64,000 nt of DNA from NCBI GenBank assembly GCA_027575765.1, contig JANBPT010000067.1:21541-85540 (forward strand), in the 5' to 3' direction. The stretch's first letter is position 1, and every line of letters begins with the position of its first letter. This document shows positions 11,686 to 21,178 of the stretch, one piece after another. The notes beneath the pieces were generated by a model. That model worked only from the letters and a program-made list of their open reading frames with translations, did no database searches and was not told the DNA's origin. Origin of the DNA: Tieghemiomyces parasiticus. Lineage: Eukaryota; Kickxellomycota; Dimargaritomycetes; Dimargaritales; Dimargaritaceae. The translations under genes and the position numbers were made by a program.

Positions 11686-12948
11686 ATGCCCATTCCCCAG
11701 CTTGGCATGCTCGTAGCCGGGACGGTCACCCTGCTGACCGTGGCCGGTATCATTATCGTCCAGGAGCTCCGCAATCGCCATGAAGAGGAAGAGGAGCGGG
11801 AATGCATTCGTTACCTGGCCAATCCGCACTTCAACTCCTACGCCGAGTACCACCAGTACTACTACGGCGCCGGGAGAGCCGCTCGTCTGGCCGACGAAAA
11901 GAACGAGCCGACGACGCACGTTAGCTTGGCGGAATTACAGCGCCATGCAGCGAACGAACCCGGCCCCTGGACCGGCACTGAGACCCTACCTCCGTTCCAC
12001 CTACCCTCGCGCTCGAGTCCCGCCGGTAACGATGACGACAACGATGACCACGGCCGTCTATGTTACTCCGAGACCTACGTTCTGCGGCGGCGCAAGGCCG
12101 CCGGCACCTTCCGTATCGACCAGTTTGGCCGCACGGAGGAAGACATTCAACGCGAATACTCCTATCTCCAGGCCATGGAACAGGCCAACGAGAGACGCTG
12201 GCGGGAACTTCAAGACGAAAAGCGGGCATTGGCCCGTCTGGAAGCGGAAGTGCAAGCCCGCCGAGCGGTTCTGGCTACATCCGACCCCTTCGCGGTTGAT
12301 GGTAAGCCGAGAACGGTCAAGACGGAATCCGGCTCCGAGCTATCGCCTGGCCCACGTCCGCATGACCCCACCGTAGTAGTTTCACACCCTGCCTCGGTGA
12401 CACGGACCACCTCACCCGATCCGTTCGCCTTTGGCGGTGGCAGCACCCATCTGGCCGGCTCTGCTTGGCAGCTCGAGCGTAGCTCGCTCAACGCCCCGCC
12501 GGTCATTGCTACCCGGTCCAGCGTTGGCTCGTCGTCCACCTCCGCCTCTTCTTCCTCCGCCCGCCTGAACCTTTCTTCGCAAGGACCGGCCGAGTCGGCG
12601 GTAGCCCTCGACCACACTGGTGGTCAGGACTCCCCTAGCGACAACTACGCCAGCGCCGCCAACAGTCTACTGGCACCGTCCGTGCCCTCCCTGATGCCCT
12701 CTCACATTGAATCGTCGCGCATGAGCGACCTGAGTACCGTTCTGACGGCAATGGAGAACGAGGGCCTGGTGGACGTGTCGGTAGGGTCGGTTAATGACCA
12801 CGCGCACCCTGTTGCGCCGCCGCACGTGGCTTCCTCAGATCGGGTGCATAGCCCCAGCAGCCGCCGCAACAGCAATGTCAGCGCCGGATTGGGGTCCACT
12901 TCCGACGCCAGCTGGGTCGAATTGGCGTCTCGCGGCTCCCAAATGTAG
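11686..12948 (+). CDS. Orphan single-pass membrane protein with coiled coil
   Basis: The protein has 420 residues from the ATG at 11686. The frame is open further 5' to 11608, but that codon is GTG. Residues 6-26 form one hydrophobic helix near the N terminus. An acidic Glu-rich stretch (33-39), a Tyr-rich segment (45-62) and, at about 149-196, a charged heptad-like region that should form a coiled coil follow. The C-terminal half (about 200-420) is Ser/Thr/Pro-rich and probably disordered. This suggests an anchored protein with most of its mass in the cytosol and a small N-terminal lumenal part, but the orientation is inferred. I do not recognise the family. High exon-like GC and third-position codon bias like the neighbouring genes support a real gene. 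A TATA-like box lies 471 bp upstream. Confidence 0.7.
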   Translation: MPIPQLGMLVAGTVTLLTVAGIIIVQELRNRHEEEEERECIRYLANPHFNSYAEYHQYYYGAGRAARLADEKNEPTTHVSLAELQRHAANEPGPWTGTETLPPFHLPSRSSPAGNDDDNDDHGRLCYSETYVLRRRKAAGTFRIDQFGRTEEDIQREYSYLQAMEQANERRWRELQDEKRALARLEAEVQARRAVLATSDPFAVDGKPRTVKTESGSELSPGPRPHDPTVVVSHPASVTRTTSPDPFAFGGGSTHLAGSAWQLERSSLNAPPVIATRSSVGSSSTSASSSSARLNLSSQGPAESAVALDHTGGQDSPSDNYASAANSLLAPSVPSLMPSHIESSRMSDLSTVLTAMENEGLVDVSVGSVNDHAHPVAPPHVASSDRVHSPSSRRNSNVSAGLGSTSDASWVELASRGSQM

Positions 12949-14342
12949 GCTCAGTTCAGCCAGCGCCAGTCCATGTACACCTTTGGTCGGCTCCGTTCGA
13001 CCGGGCAGTGGCCCCTCCCAGGCCCGCTACATACACTCTATACCACCTATCATCTTACCTGTCACATTACTACCCTTCTCAACGCGTCCCTTTTAACCAT
13101 CCCTACCGGTGCCACCGGCGTTGTACGTTCTGTCTTTCTTTTTTGCTTTTTATTTTTTTTGCTTCGCCGGCCAGTTTGCTCTTTTAACATTTACAATAGC
13201 CAAGAATACCCCCGATTCTACTTTGCCAAAGTACTAAAACAAATGAATATGTAGGAATTAACTGATGACTGTAGTGACTGATATGTTTGAGAACGACTCG
13301 TTCGGGTATTCAGTCCTTAATGTTGGCGTCACTCCAATTGCTTGCCGCCATGATTTTCACACAGTGCTATTAATCGTCTTTTTTTTTCTCCTCTCGGGTC
13401 GGAAAGCTGTAACAGACAGTGTTCATTTGGGCCGCAGCCCTCAAAAATCCAAGATACCGAGGCGCCTATAGACTGCTAGAATACATATTCTCTCTACCGA
13501 AACGGCTATTACAATGGTACTCGCAATGTCGAGCATCATACCTCTGACCGTGACGTGTTATTAATGAGTAGGAAAAATAGCCTACTCCTTACCACAGATG
13601 ACAGGCATGTCGCTGCGTGATGTCGATACTGGTGCTCCGAGATATGCGCAGTGGACGCAGTTAGTGCTGCAGCGTGCATCCCACCAGGCCCGCACAATGC
13701 AGACAGCTAATACGGCCTCGTTAGATAATCAGTTATTAGTGGTCTGCTAGAAGACGGCGATCAGGTGCCGGCTGACTTCAAGTCTTCCCTCTCTCTCTCC
13801 TCCTCATTTGCTCGGCTGGGTTGGCTAGAAGTCATGGTGTCCAATTTCCTGGATAACGAAACGCGAATATCCTGACCAAGTAATAAATAAAACTGACCGA
13901 GGATAATAGAACACACTCGGAACTCGCAGCGCACAGTAGATTCCAGGCGCTGGGTGGCGACGAACTTGGGGGTACTATCCGTTGGGGGGGAGGAATGGGC
14001 GCCAGGCTAGACAGAAACAGCAGGGCATGGGATCTGCAGCATGGGACTTCCGCCAGAGGGGGGCTGGGCCTCCACTCTCCGACCTACTTGTCCGTCTCTG
14101 TGCTCTGCCCAGTGTAGGAAATACAGATAGAAGGCACTCGCAGAGGTGACTACAGCCCTTGGTACTACGCTGGCCCATCCGCTTCATTTCAACCGCGACC
14201 AACCTCTCCGTACCTGGCGTGTGCAACCATTCCCCTGACTACCATTTCACAAAGCCTGACATTCCTCTTTCTCCATTTTACCTAATTCGCATCCCACGCT
14301 ACTTGCTATCCCGCCGCATCCCGTCACCGACCTCGCTAGTCT
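12949..14342. other. Intergenic region, 1.4 kb
   Basis: Contains the 3' flank of the orphan membrane-protein gene, AT-rich spacer and, from about 14200, the pyrimidine-rich leader of the MAP kinase kinase gene. No further gene seen. Confidence 0.6.
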
Positions 14343-15701
14343 ATGTCGGGGCCAGCCATGTCATCGCTCGCCCGCTCCAATGCTACAAACCAGCGAAAAC
14401 GACCCGCCATCACCCGTCTACGCATCCCGAGTGGGGAGGTAGGGGTGCCACCCGGCGCCGTCGAGTCCATCGCCAGCTCCATCCAACACGGCCACTTTCA
14501 GGCTCAAGTACCCGGCGCGACCCCACCCGTCGGTCGCTCGACCGGCCGCCCCGCGGGGCTCCATATCGACCCCACCGTCGGTCGGGCCCCACCAGGAGGC
14601 ATCGGCAGCCGTGGTCCGAGTCCATCCACGGCCGCCACGTCTTCAAGTGGGTCAACAAACCACCTGAGCAACGCTATGGAGTACTCCAAATACATCTCGT
14701 CCACAAACGACTCGTTCCGTCGCTCGGGTCGCCGGTCAAACGGCGGGACAGACGGGTGTGGCACGGCAAGTGGAGATAACCTCGAAAGCGGCAACGGTGG
14801 CGATGCCGCCACGGCCGGTATCACACCATTCCTGGACATCAAACCGGAGAACATCGAAATGGGCACGCGGCTGGGCGAGGGTGCGATGGGCACGGTGTAC
14901 AAGGCGCTATTCCGGCCGACGCAAATGGTGATGGCGGTCAAGACGATGGTGGTCGACCCGGACCCGGCGGTGCACAAGCAAATCATCCGCGAGTTGTCGT
15001 TCCTGCGGACGTGCCAGTCGGACTACATTGTATCATACTACGGCACCTTCTTTGATGAAGACCAGTCGTCGATTGCCATGTGTATCGAGTACTGCGACGG
15101 TGGCAGCCTCGATGCCATCTACAAGCGGATCCGCGACCGCCAGGCCCGGATCGGCGAGGGCGTCCTGGGAAAAATTGCCGAGTCGGTACTGCACGGGTTC
15201 GTGTATCTTCACGACCACAAGATTATCCACCGCGACGTCAAACCATCCAACATTTTGGTCTCATCCAGCGGCGAAATCAAGCTGTGTGACTTTGGGGTGA
15301 GCGGCGAACTGGTCAATTCCATGGCCCAGACCTTCGTAGGTACGGGCCACTACATGGCCCCGGAACGTATCCAAGGCGGCGGGTATGCCGTCCAGTCCGA
15401 TGTGTGGTCCCTTGGCGTGTCGTTGGTCGAGATCGCCCAGAACCGCTTCCCGTTCCCGCCACCGGGGCACCCGCCACTGGCCTTCATTGAACTCGTCGAC
15501 TACATCGTGCGCATGCCCCAGCCCGAGCTCTCCGAGGCTGACGGCTGGTCCCCTGAATGCTGCCATTTCGTCTCCGTCTGCCTCATCAAGGACCCCGCCC
15601 GTCGGCCATCCCCCCGGGAGATGCTGCTCCACCCTTTCATTGTGCGGACAATGGCCGCCCAGATTGACCTCCAGCGGTGGATCCGGGAGGTATGGGCCTG
15701 A
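14343..15701 (+). CDS. MAP kinase kinase (MEK/Ste7/Mkk family)
   Basis: A 452-residue dual-specificity kinase that should phosphorylate the Thr and Tyr of a MAP kinase activation loop. An N-terminal tail (1-165) rich in Ser, Pro and Gly precedes the kinase domain (about 171-435). Visible elements are the glycine loop (G178-V185), ATP-anchoring K200, helix-C E217, catalytic HRD (296-298), DFG (316-318) and APE (339-341). The activation loop carries S326 and T330 four residues apart, as in MEK1, where a MAPKKK would phosphorylate. Residues 18-28 (basic Arg-Lys-Arg, then Leu-x-Ile) look like a MAPK docking D-site. The activation loop resembles both pheromone-type Ste7 and cell-wall-type Mkk1, so I do not assign a pathway. 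The gene is intronless. The ATG at 14343 is followed in frame by another at residue 6. Confidence 0.95.
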   Translation: MSGPAMSSLARSNATNQRKRPAITRLRIPSGEVGVPPGAVESIASSIQHGHFQAQVPGATPPVGRSTGRPAGLHIDPTVGRAPPGGIGSRGPSPSTAATSSSGSTNHLSNAMEYSKYISSTNDSFRRSGRRSNGGTDGCGTASGDNLESGNGGDAATAGITPFLDIKPENIEMGTRLGEGAMGTVYKALFRPTQMVMAVKTMVVDPDPAVHKQIIRELSFLRTCQSDYIVSYYGTFFDEDQSSIAMCIEYCDGGSLDAIYKRIRDRQARIGEGVLGKIAESVLHGFVYLHDHKIIHRDVKPSNILVSSSGEIKLCDFGVSGELVNSMAQTFVGTGHYMAPERIQGGGYAVQSDVWSLGVSLVEIAQNRFPFPPPGHPPLAFIELVDYIVRMPQPELSEADGWSPECCHFVSVCLIKDPARRPSPREMLLHPFIVRTMAAQIDLQRWIREVWA

Positions 15702-16878
15702 ACACCTCTACCCCTCGCGTTTGGCACCCGCCTCCTCTCCCGAGTATCTTGCCTCCCGACCGCCATCTTTCCACCACCATCACCCCCTCCTCCTCCTTTT
15801 CCCTCCCTCCCTCCCGTCCGTACTAGGGACTGTATTATCGCTAACCCACTCGCAGGGCAGGCGGTGTCGAACTCCGCCCGCCTCCCCCTCTTCTTTTTTT
15901 TTTTATAATACCTTTTCTATCTTTACTTTAGCCTTTTTCTTCTCAGACCCGCCCGCACACGACACCTCCCACCTTCGCCCACGTTCCTTCCTCCTCTGTT
16001 TCCAATTCATTCCGATATACCCCACCCGCCGGCAAAGTAGATTATTAAAAAAAAAGATGGTCGACTATAACGACCACGCTGCACAGCGAGGCGTACCGAA
16101 TACACACTATGGCTACATAAATTAGATAGTACTTGATCATGATGATCATACCAACACTTGAATGAAGTTAGAGGTTTTCTTCTACTTGATCACAACAAGC
16201 GTAGATTGGCTTCCATCGTATGTTAATTCCCCATCATCGACCAATCACTATGCTGGAGGCCGGATTGGCCGGTGGTAACAGTGCCCAACCTCGGAAAATT
16301 TTGTTTTATAAAGCGAGGTGAAACGAAGAAAAAGAATCATTGGGTACAACCAAAGAGTATTGAGCGCGAGTGGAGATGGAGGAGGGGGGAGGCTAGAGGC
16401 GGCAGGGATGAGATAGCAGTAGCATGGTACAAGGCGAGGCCGGGCGGCGCTGGACAGTCGGGTGGGAGGTGAGGAAAATGTCGCGTTGCGGGGGGGGGAG
16501 GTGGGCGGAGAGGGTATACGCAGTATATGGCGTCCCATAGTAAAGAGCTGTAAAAGGAGGGGCAGCAGTCGGGCGGATATATCAAAAATAGGGGGTATTC
16601 CAAAGGCCATAGGGAAAAAAAAATAGATGTGTGAAGATTTGTGCCGAGGCGCAGAGAGGAGGCGGGGGAGGGAGGAGTCCCGCGACCTCTAGGAGGGGAT
16701 GCAATTGGGGACAGGCCCTTGCATTAACGTCCAACGAAGGGGCGGGCCATATTGAGGCCTTAACTTTCGTCACACTACAAGGCCGTTAAATCGTAAGGCC
16801 CCCGGTAAATGTGGTGTAGTCGCGCGTGGGTCTTACAAGTCCATGGGTATACGAACACTGGATCACTAAGCACCGCGA
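15702..16878. other. Intergenic region between convergent genes
   Basis: The 3' flanks of the MAP kinase kinase (+) and the RGG protein (-) meet here. The left part is C/T-rich, with a T-run near 15893-15905. The part from about 16360 to 16700 is strikingly purine-rich on the + strand. No gene recognised. Confidence 0.6.
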
Positions 16879-18855
16879 CTAGGTTTGCGGGGTCGGATTA
16901 GCCGGGGCAGGAGGACGGGGCTGGTAGTTGGGGGCGCGATAGCCACCTCGGAAGTTGGGCGACCCCCCTCGGTAGTAGTTGCTGGTCTTACCACCGCCAC
17001 CACCGCTGCCGCCACCCCGGGATTTGTAACCACCACCACTGGCATTACCACCTCCCCGGGGCCGGCCGCCACCAGGGCCGGTTGGGTAGTTTGGGTTACC
17101 ACCAGCGGGATGGCGGTGCGGGGGACCGCCGTGGTGAGATGGCACGGGGCCGTTAGGGTGCGGGTAATAGTAGGACTGGTGATGGCCATACATGCTCGGG
17201 TTGGGAAGGGGCATGCCCGGATAGGGCTGGCTACCGTACATGGCCATAGAAGGCGGCTGGCCCGAGTACGGCGGGTACATGGAGTAAGCGGCACCACCGT
17301 TGGAAGGATGGTTCGGGTCGGCCCCGGGGTTGCCTGTCACGCTGCTGTTGCTACTAGTACTTTGGTGACGGGGCATGTCAGCGCCCTCGGTGGCTTCCTC
17401 GGAGGTCCCAGCATTGGGGAAAGCCCCGGGCGGCGGCAGTGGCGGTTGCGGGTGGTGATGGTGATGTTGTGGGTGCTGGTGCTGATGCCAATTGGGATCA
17501 AAAACGGGCGAGTACCCCATCGGCATGCCGTTAGGCGCCTCGCCCTCGGGTCCGTAAGGTGAGGCATGGGGGTAAGGCAGGCCCTGCGGGTAGTGGGCAT
17601 AGGGGCCGGCCTGAGACACATGCGCCGGGACGTCGGCTCCCTCGACGCCGCTACCAAGGACCGGGTAGGCAGGCGGGTACATAAGGTAGGGCGCATGCAC
17701 TGTAGTGTCTCCGGCAGTCTCGCTGCCCGGGGTGGGCATGGGGGACGCGGACCCGGGGGTTCCCGCCGATCCGTCAGTGCCCTCAGCTGGGGATGGCAGC
17801 CACATGCCCGGGTGGGCCCAGCCACCAGCATAAGGGGCCAGGGGCGCGTGGGCGTGGGCGCCGTAGACCTCGTGCGGGACACTGGTCACAGGGATAGGCA
17901 CGGTAGGGACGTCAGCGGGTACAACCGCAGGGTCGGTCCAGCCCACGGGTGGGGCGGGGTCCTTGGGGGTGGGGGCCACTACGACGGGGGCTGGTAGTTG
18001 GACCTCCGCTGCTTCAGAGTCGGCGACTGGGGCATCAAAGATCACCGAAGGGAGGGTGAACTTAATACCGCTGGCGGGCACGATGATGTACTTGCGGAGC
18101 GAGGTCGCGTGGTCCAGCGGCACGAACTGGTTCATGGCGCGGAATGGAGTCGCAGCAGGCAGGGTAGGGGTGGCGGTCTCAGCGCGCTTACTCGACGGGC
18201 GCGAGGGCTTGAACTCGGCGGCGGCAGACTTGAGGATACTCTTGAAGGGCAGGCGCGGGGCCTGGCCTTGACCCTGGCGGTGGAGGCGGTCGAGTAGGTG
18301 CTGGACGTCCAAGTAGCTGAGGGTGAGGCCGTCCGCGTAGTCAGCTGACTGAGGGGAGCCGGCGTGGATTAGGCGGACCACACGCACCGCGGGGGCAGGC
18401 AGGGGCGCGGGATAGGTGTCCTTGCTGACGGCAGCATGGGACAGCAGGAAGGGGTACAACTTATCAAGGGCCTGCTGCTCGACGGTAGTGAAGGCCAGGC
18501 TGGCCTTGAGGTCCGGATACACGGCGCTGAGCAGGTAAACGTCGTGGATGAGCTGGGTAAGGAGGTCAGCGTCCGCCTCGTTATCGGTACCAGTAACAGG
18601 ACCAGACTGGGCGGCGCGGGTGAGGGCCTTCTGGAGGTCGGCCAGCGGCTGCATGTTACCCTGGCTTGAGTTGTGCGCGAGGGCGTCAGACACGACGGCG
18701 AGGCAGTGGCGCAGTGCCGCGGATAGCTGTGGCTCAGAGGTGGAGTTGGAGGGGGAAACGGCGGGGGTGGAGTTGGAAGAGTCGTTCGGGGCATCGACAT
18801 CACGCTTCTTGCGCGCGGCGTCCGCGCTGACCGGCGTCTTTTTGGCTTTGGCCAT
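16879..18855 (-). CDS. Low-complexity RGG-box protein, probable RNA binding
   Basis: The protein has 658 residues with a clear ATG at 18855. The N terminus is Lys/Arg-rich (2-19; possible nuclear signal). Residues 44-145 look helical and ordered. A second ordered-looking stretch at 239-274 is rich in Phe, Ile and Leu. From about 340 to 600 the chain is Pro/Tyr/Gly/Met/His-rich and prion-like, with a His/Gln cluster. The tail (about 595-640) is Gly-rich with four RGG motifs and ends in Pro-rich sequence. RGG boxes plus a tyrosine-rich low-complexity region are typical of RNA-granule proteins, so RNA binding and condensate formation are inferred. No RRM, KH or Caprin-type domain is recognised, so the family is unknown. 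Upstream (18856-19700) is pyrimidine-rich on the coding strand, like other leaders in the window. Confidence 0.85.
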   Translation of the reverse strand: MAKAKKTPVSADAARKKRDVDAPNDSSNSTPAVSPSNSTSEPQLSAALRHCLAVVSDALAHNSSQGNMQPLADLQKALTRAAQSGPVTGTDNEADADLLTQLIHDVYLLSAVYPDLKASLAFTTVEQQALDKLYPFLLSHAAVSKDTYPAPLPAPAVRVVRLIHAGSPQSADYADGLTLSYLDVQHLLDRLHRQGQGQAPRLPFKSILKSAAAEFKPSRPSSKRAETATPTLPAATPFRAMNQFVPLDHATSLRKYIIVPASGIKFTLPSVIFDAPVADSEAAEVQLPAPVVVAPTPKDPAPPVGWTDPAVVPADVPTVPIPVTSVPHEVYGAHAHAPLAPYAGGWAHPGMWLPSPAEGTDGSAGTPGSASPMPTPGSETAGDTTVHAPYLMYPPAYPVLGSGVEGADVPAHVSQAGPYAHYPQGLPYPHASPYGPEGEAPNGMPMGYSPVFDPNWHQHQHPQHHHHHPQPPLPPPGAFPNAGTSEEATEGADMPRHQSTSSNSSVTGNPGADPNHPSNGGAAYSMYPPYSGQPPSMAMYGSQPYPGMPLPNPSMYGHHQSYYYPHPNGPVPSHHGGPPHRHPAGGNPNYPTGPGGGRPRGGGNASGGGYKSRGGGSGGGGGKTSNYYRGGSPNFRGGYRAPNYQPRPPAPANPTPQT

Positions 18856-21178
18856 GGTGGTCAGAGGGGATAAGAATGGCTACTAGGGGATCAGATTTGA
18901 GAGGAGGAGGCGAGTGGATAGAAAGGAAGCACTATGGCAGAAGAACGGGGGGTCGGGCGCAGGAGCGATGGGAGTGGGGGGATCGGGGTAATGGGAGGGC
19001 CTTGCGGGACGGAGCTCAGGTGCGGGAAGGGAAATCGGCTACAAGTTAATGAGGGAAATCTACAACGGTATACAGGGCGTGTCGGGATGCCAGTGGTGGA
19101 TAGGAGGCAAGGCTAGCAAACAACGTGGCGACTAGGTAACGCGGAAAGTGCAATAATGTAAAACGGTGATTGCCTGGGCCGAATTCTAGTAACTGCGCGA
19201 CTTGTGCATAGAGGCCGAGATGAGAAAAAAAAGATAAACGGCGTAGCTGGGATGATGACGTTCGGCTGGCAGCTGCGAGGGCGGAAGGATGGAGATCGGA
19301 ATTCGCGCGGGGGTGGGATGGCGGGGTGCGAGGGATTGCGGCAGGTGGGTCGGAAGGGGATAGAAGAATCGGTCCTGTAGTGGAGGGAGGACGCGGCGCG
19401 GGCGCGGGGTGGGAGAAGTAAGGAAGGTTACCACGAATCCGTGGTCTCTGGCTGACAGTTGGGGATACCCAGTACGTGCGCGCGTAGGTGTGGTAAGAGG
19501 CTAGGGGTTGACGGTCACGACGTAGTAGGTGATGCTGGAGCGCTTGGCTGGTGCACGGAAGCACCGCAGGCGACCGAGTGCTGCCCTGAAGTTCCCCAAG
19601 TCGTCGAGGGCGGCAGGGATGGTGCACATCCGAGACAGGGGCATACCGAAAAGCCGTGAAGGTTAGTCGGGGAATAGGAACGAGACCGCGGGAGGGTGCG
19701 AATAGATGTAGATATACAATGCAGGCTAAGAGTCGTGGCATGTTGCTAAGACGGAGAGCGGCAGGGCGAGGACAGCCAGAAGACCGGCCTGTCGATCCGG
19801 CATCGAGCCAGGTGGTCTATTGGCCAAGGACCGCTGTCGAGAGTCGGTCGCCCACGCACAGCCGCACTCTGAGCCGTGGTCTAGGCTGGGGGCTGTTATT
19901 GGAGAACTTCCTGTCCTTCAATATGAATGCCACTGGTACTTATCACACCAAAACCTACCCTAAGGCAATAGACCATCCCACTTGGAGGAGGGGACCACAT
20001 ATAGTGTATCTGTGCAAACTCTTCACGATCGCTCCCCGCTTTGGCGTACTGGCTGTGCTTTGCGATCTTCAATGCCCGAAGTACCATCTGTGCTCAGCTA
20101 AAGCGCGTCAGCTGGTGGCGGCAGAGTTGCCTCGTTCTCCAAATTAGGAACTTGGTGGCCATTTCCACAACACCAATTAGTTATGGTGTGTATCAGAGGC
20201 GGGCCTTCCTACCTGATTCATATGGCATCCAAAGGATATCAAATTCGCAGGTTGGCGCTCACGTTACCAGAAGGCAGGCATGGGCGCATAGGTGGCCCCG
20301 GGTTTGCTCTCCAGAGAAGTTTTGTAGCTTAGAAAAGCACAGTAGAGATATCAATAGAGATTGCCCTGGACTGAAATCAGAACGGTCGAGTGTCTTTCCT
20401 AACTGCTCAACTGATAGTAGTAAAGATAATCGCAGGATACAAGGTCGGAGATATCGTTCAACAGCAGTGTCCGGGCAGCTGGGTAATGCCGTAGGACTGT
20501 ACTGTACGACAGGCTGGGAAATAGGTTACTTTTCTAAGTCGGGTGATGGGGGCAATGTCGGAGCACGTTTAGGCCTACCCCTCAGGTACGCTGCTTAGGT
20601 AGGTTGTCATTATTTTTAGGTCCACCACCTGGAGTAGCGGAATTACGACTTCCCATCACTGTGGGATAGGGTGTTGATGGGAGGGGGAATCTGGCCCTAA
20701 GCTTTTCCTCCCATCCCACTCCGGCTGATTGGACTCATCAGCACAGCTAAAAAGGTAAACAAAGTTCGTGCTGCATGGAACGCCAGGGGCAGAAGACTGA
20801 GCGATAGATGTCCGCCCTATTAGGTCAGTGCTTGTGCCCAGCTCCTTGGCCGATTATTCTCTTTGGACGCTGAACCGACCGCTGCGGTTGTTATGATGCC
20901 TGAACGCGAAGCCTCACACATTTTCGCCCCATCACTCATTCATGTGATCCCTTCCCTCTGGCGACTTCAAATAGCCAAACCTCATACCACCGACCTACCC
21001 CTAAGCAACCTGGCCCGACATTGGTCAACCATTAACCCTCGAGTGCACCCCACTAGTCGCTGTATCCAAACGCCCGTCTGCCTGCTTATTAATCTGCCAT
21101 TGCTTGATTTCCCGATTCGAAGCCCGTCCCCTCCCCATTCCCGCAAGCAAAGGCACACATATCCATCGGTCGGTCGCC
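18856..21178. other. Divergent intergenic region, 2.3 kb
   Basis: Lies between the start of the RGG gene (-) and the start of the kinesin gene (+). The left 900 bp is purine-rich on + (the RGG gene's leader). The right 250 bp is C/T-rich (the kinesin leader). A 185-codon open frame at 20041-20598 has no recognisable domain and is not annotated. No RNA gene seen. Confidence 0.55.

Noticed and set aside
19046..19741. 231-codon open frame on - upstream of the RGG gene
   Set aside because: Composition (Pro, Arg, Ser, Leu) follows from the pyrimidine-rich leader of the RGG gene; no domain.
20041..20598. 185-codon open frame on +
   Set aside because: No recognisable domain, no codon bias like the neighbours, and it lies in a divergent promoter region; probably chance.
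21104..21178. N-terminal extension of the kinesin
   Set aside because: Begins with TTG, lies in the C/T-rich leader and has no motor similarity; the ATG at 21179 is the natural start.
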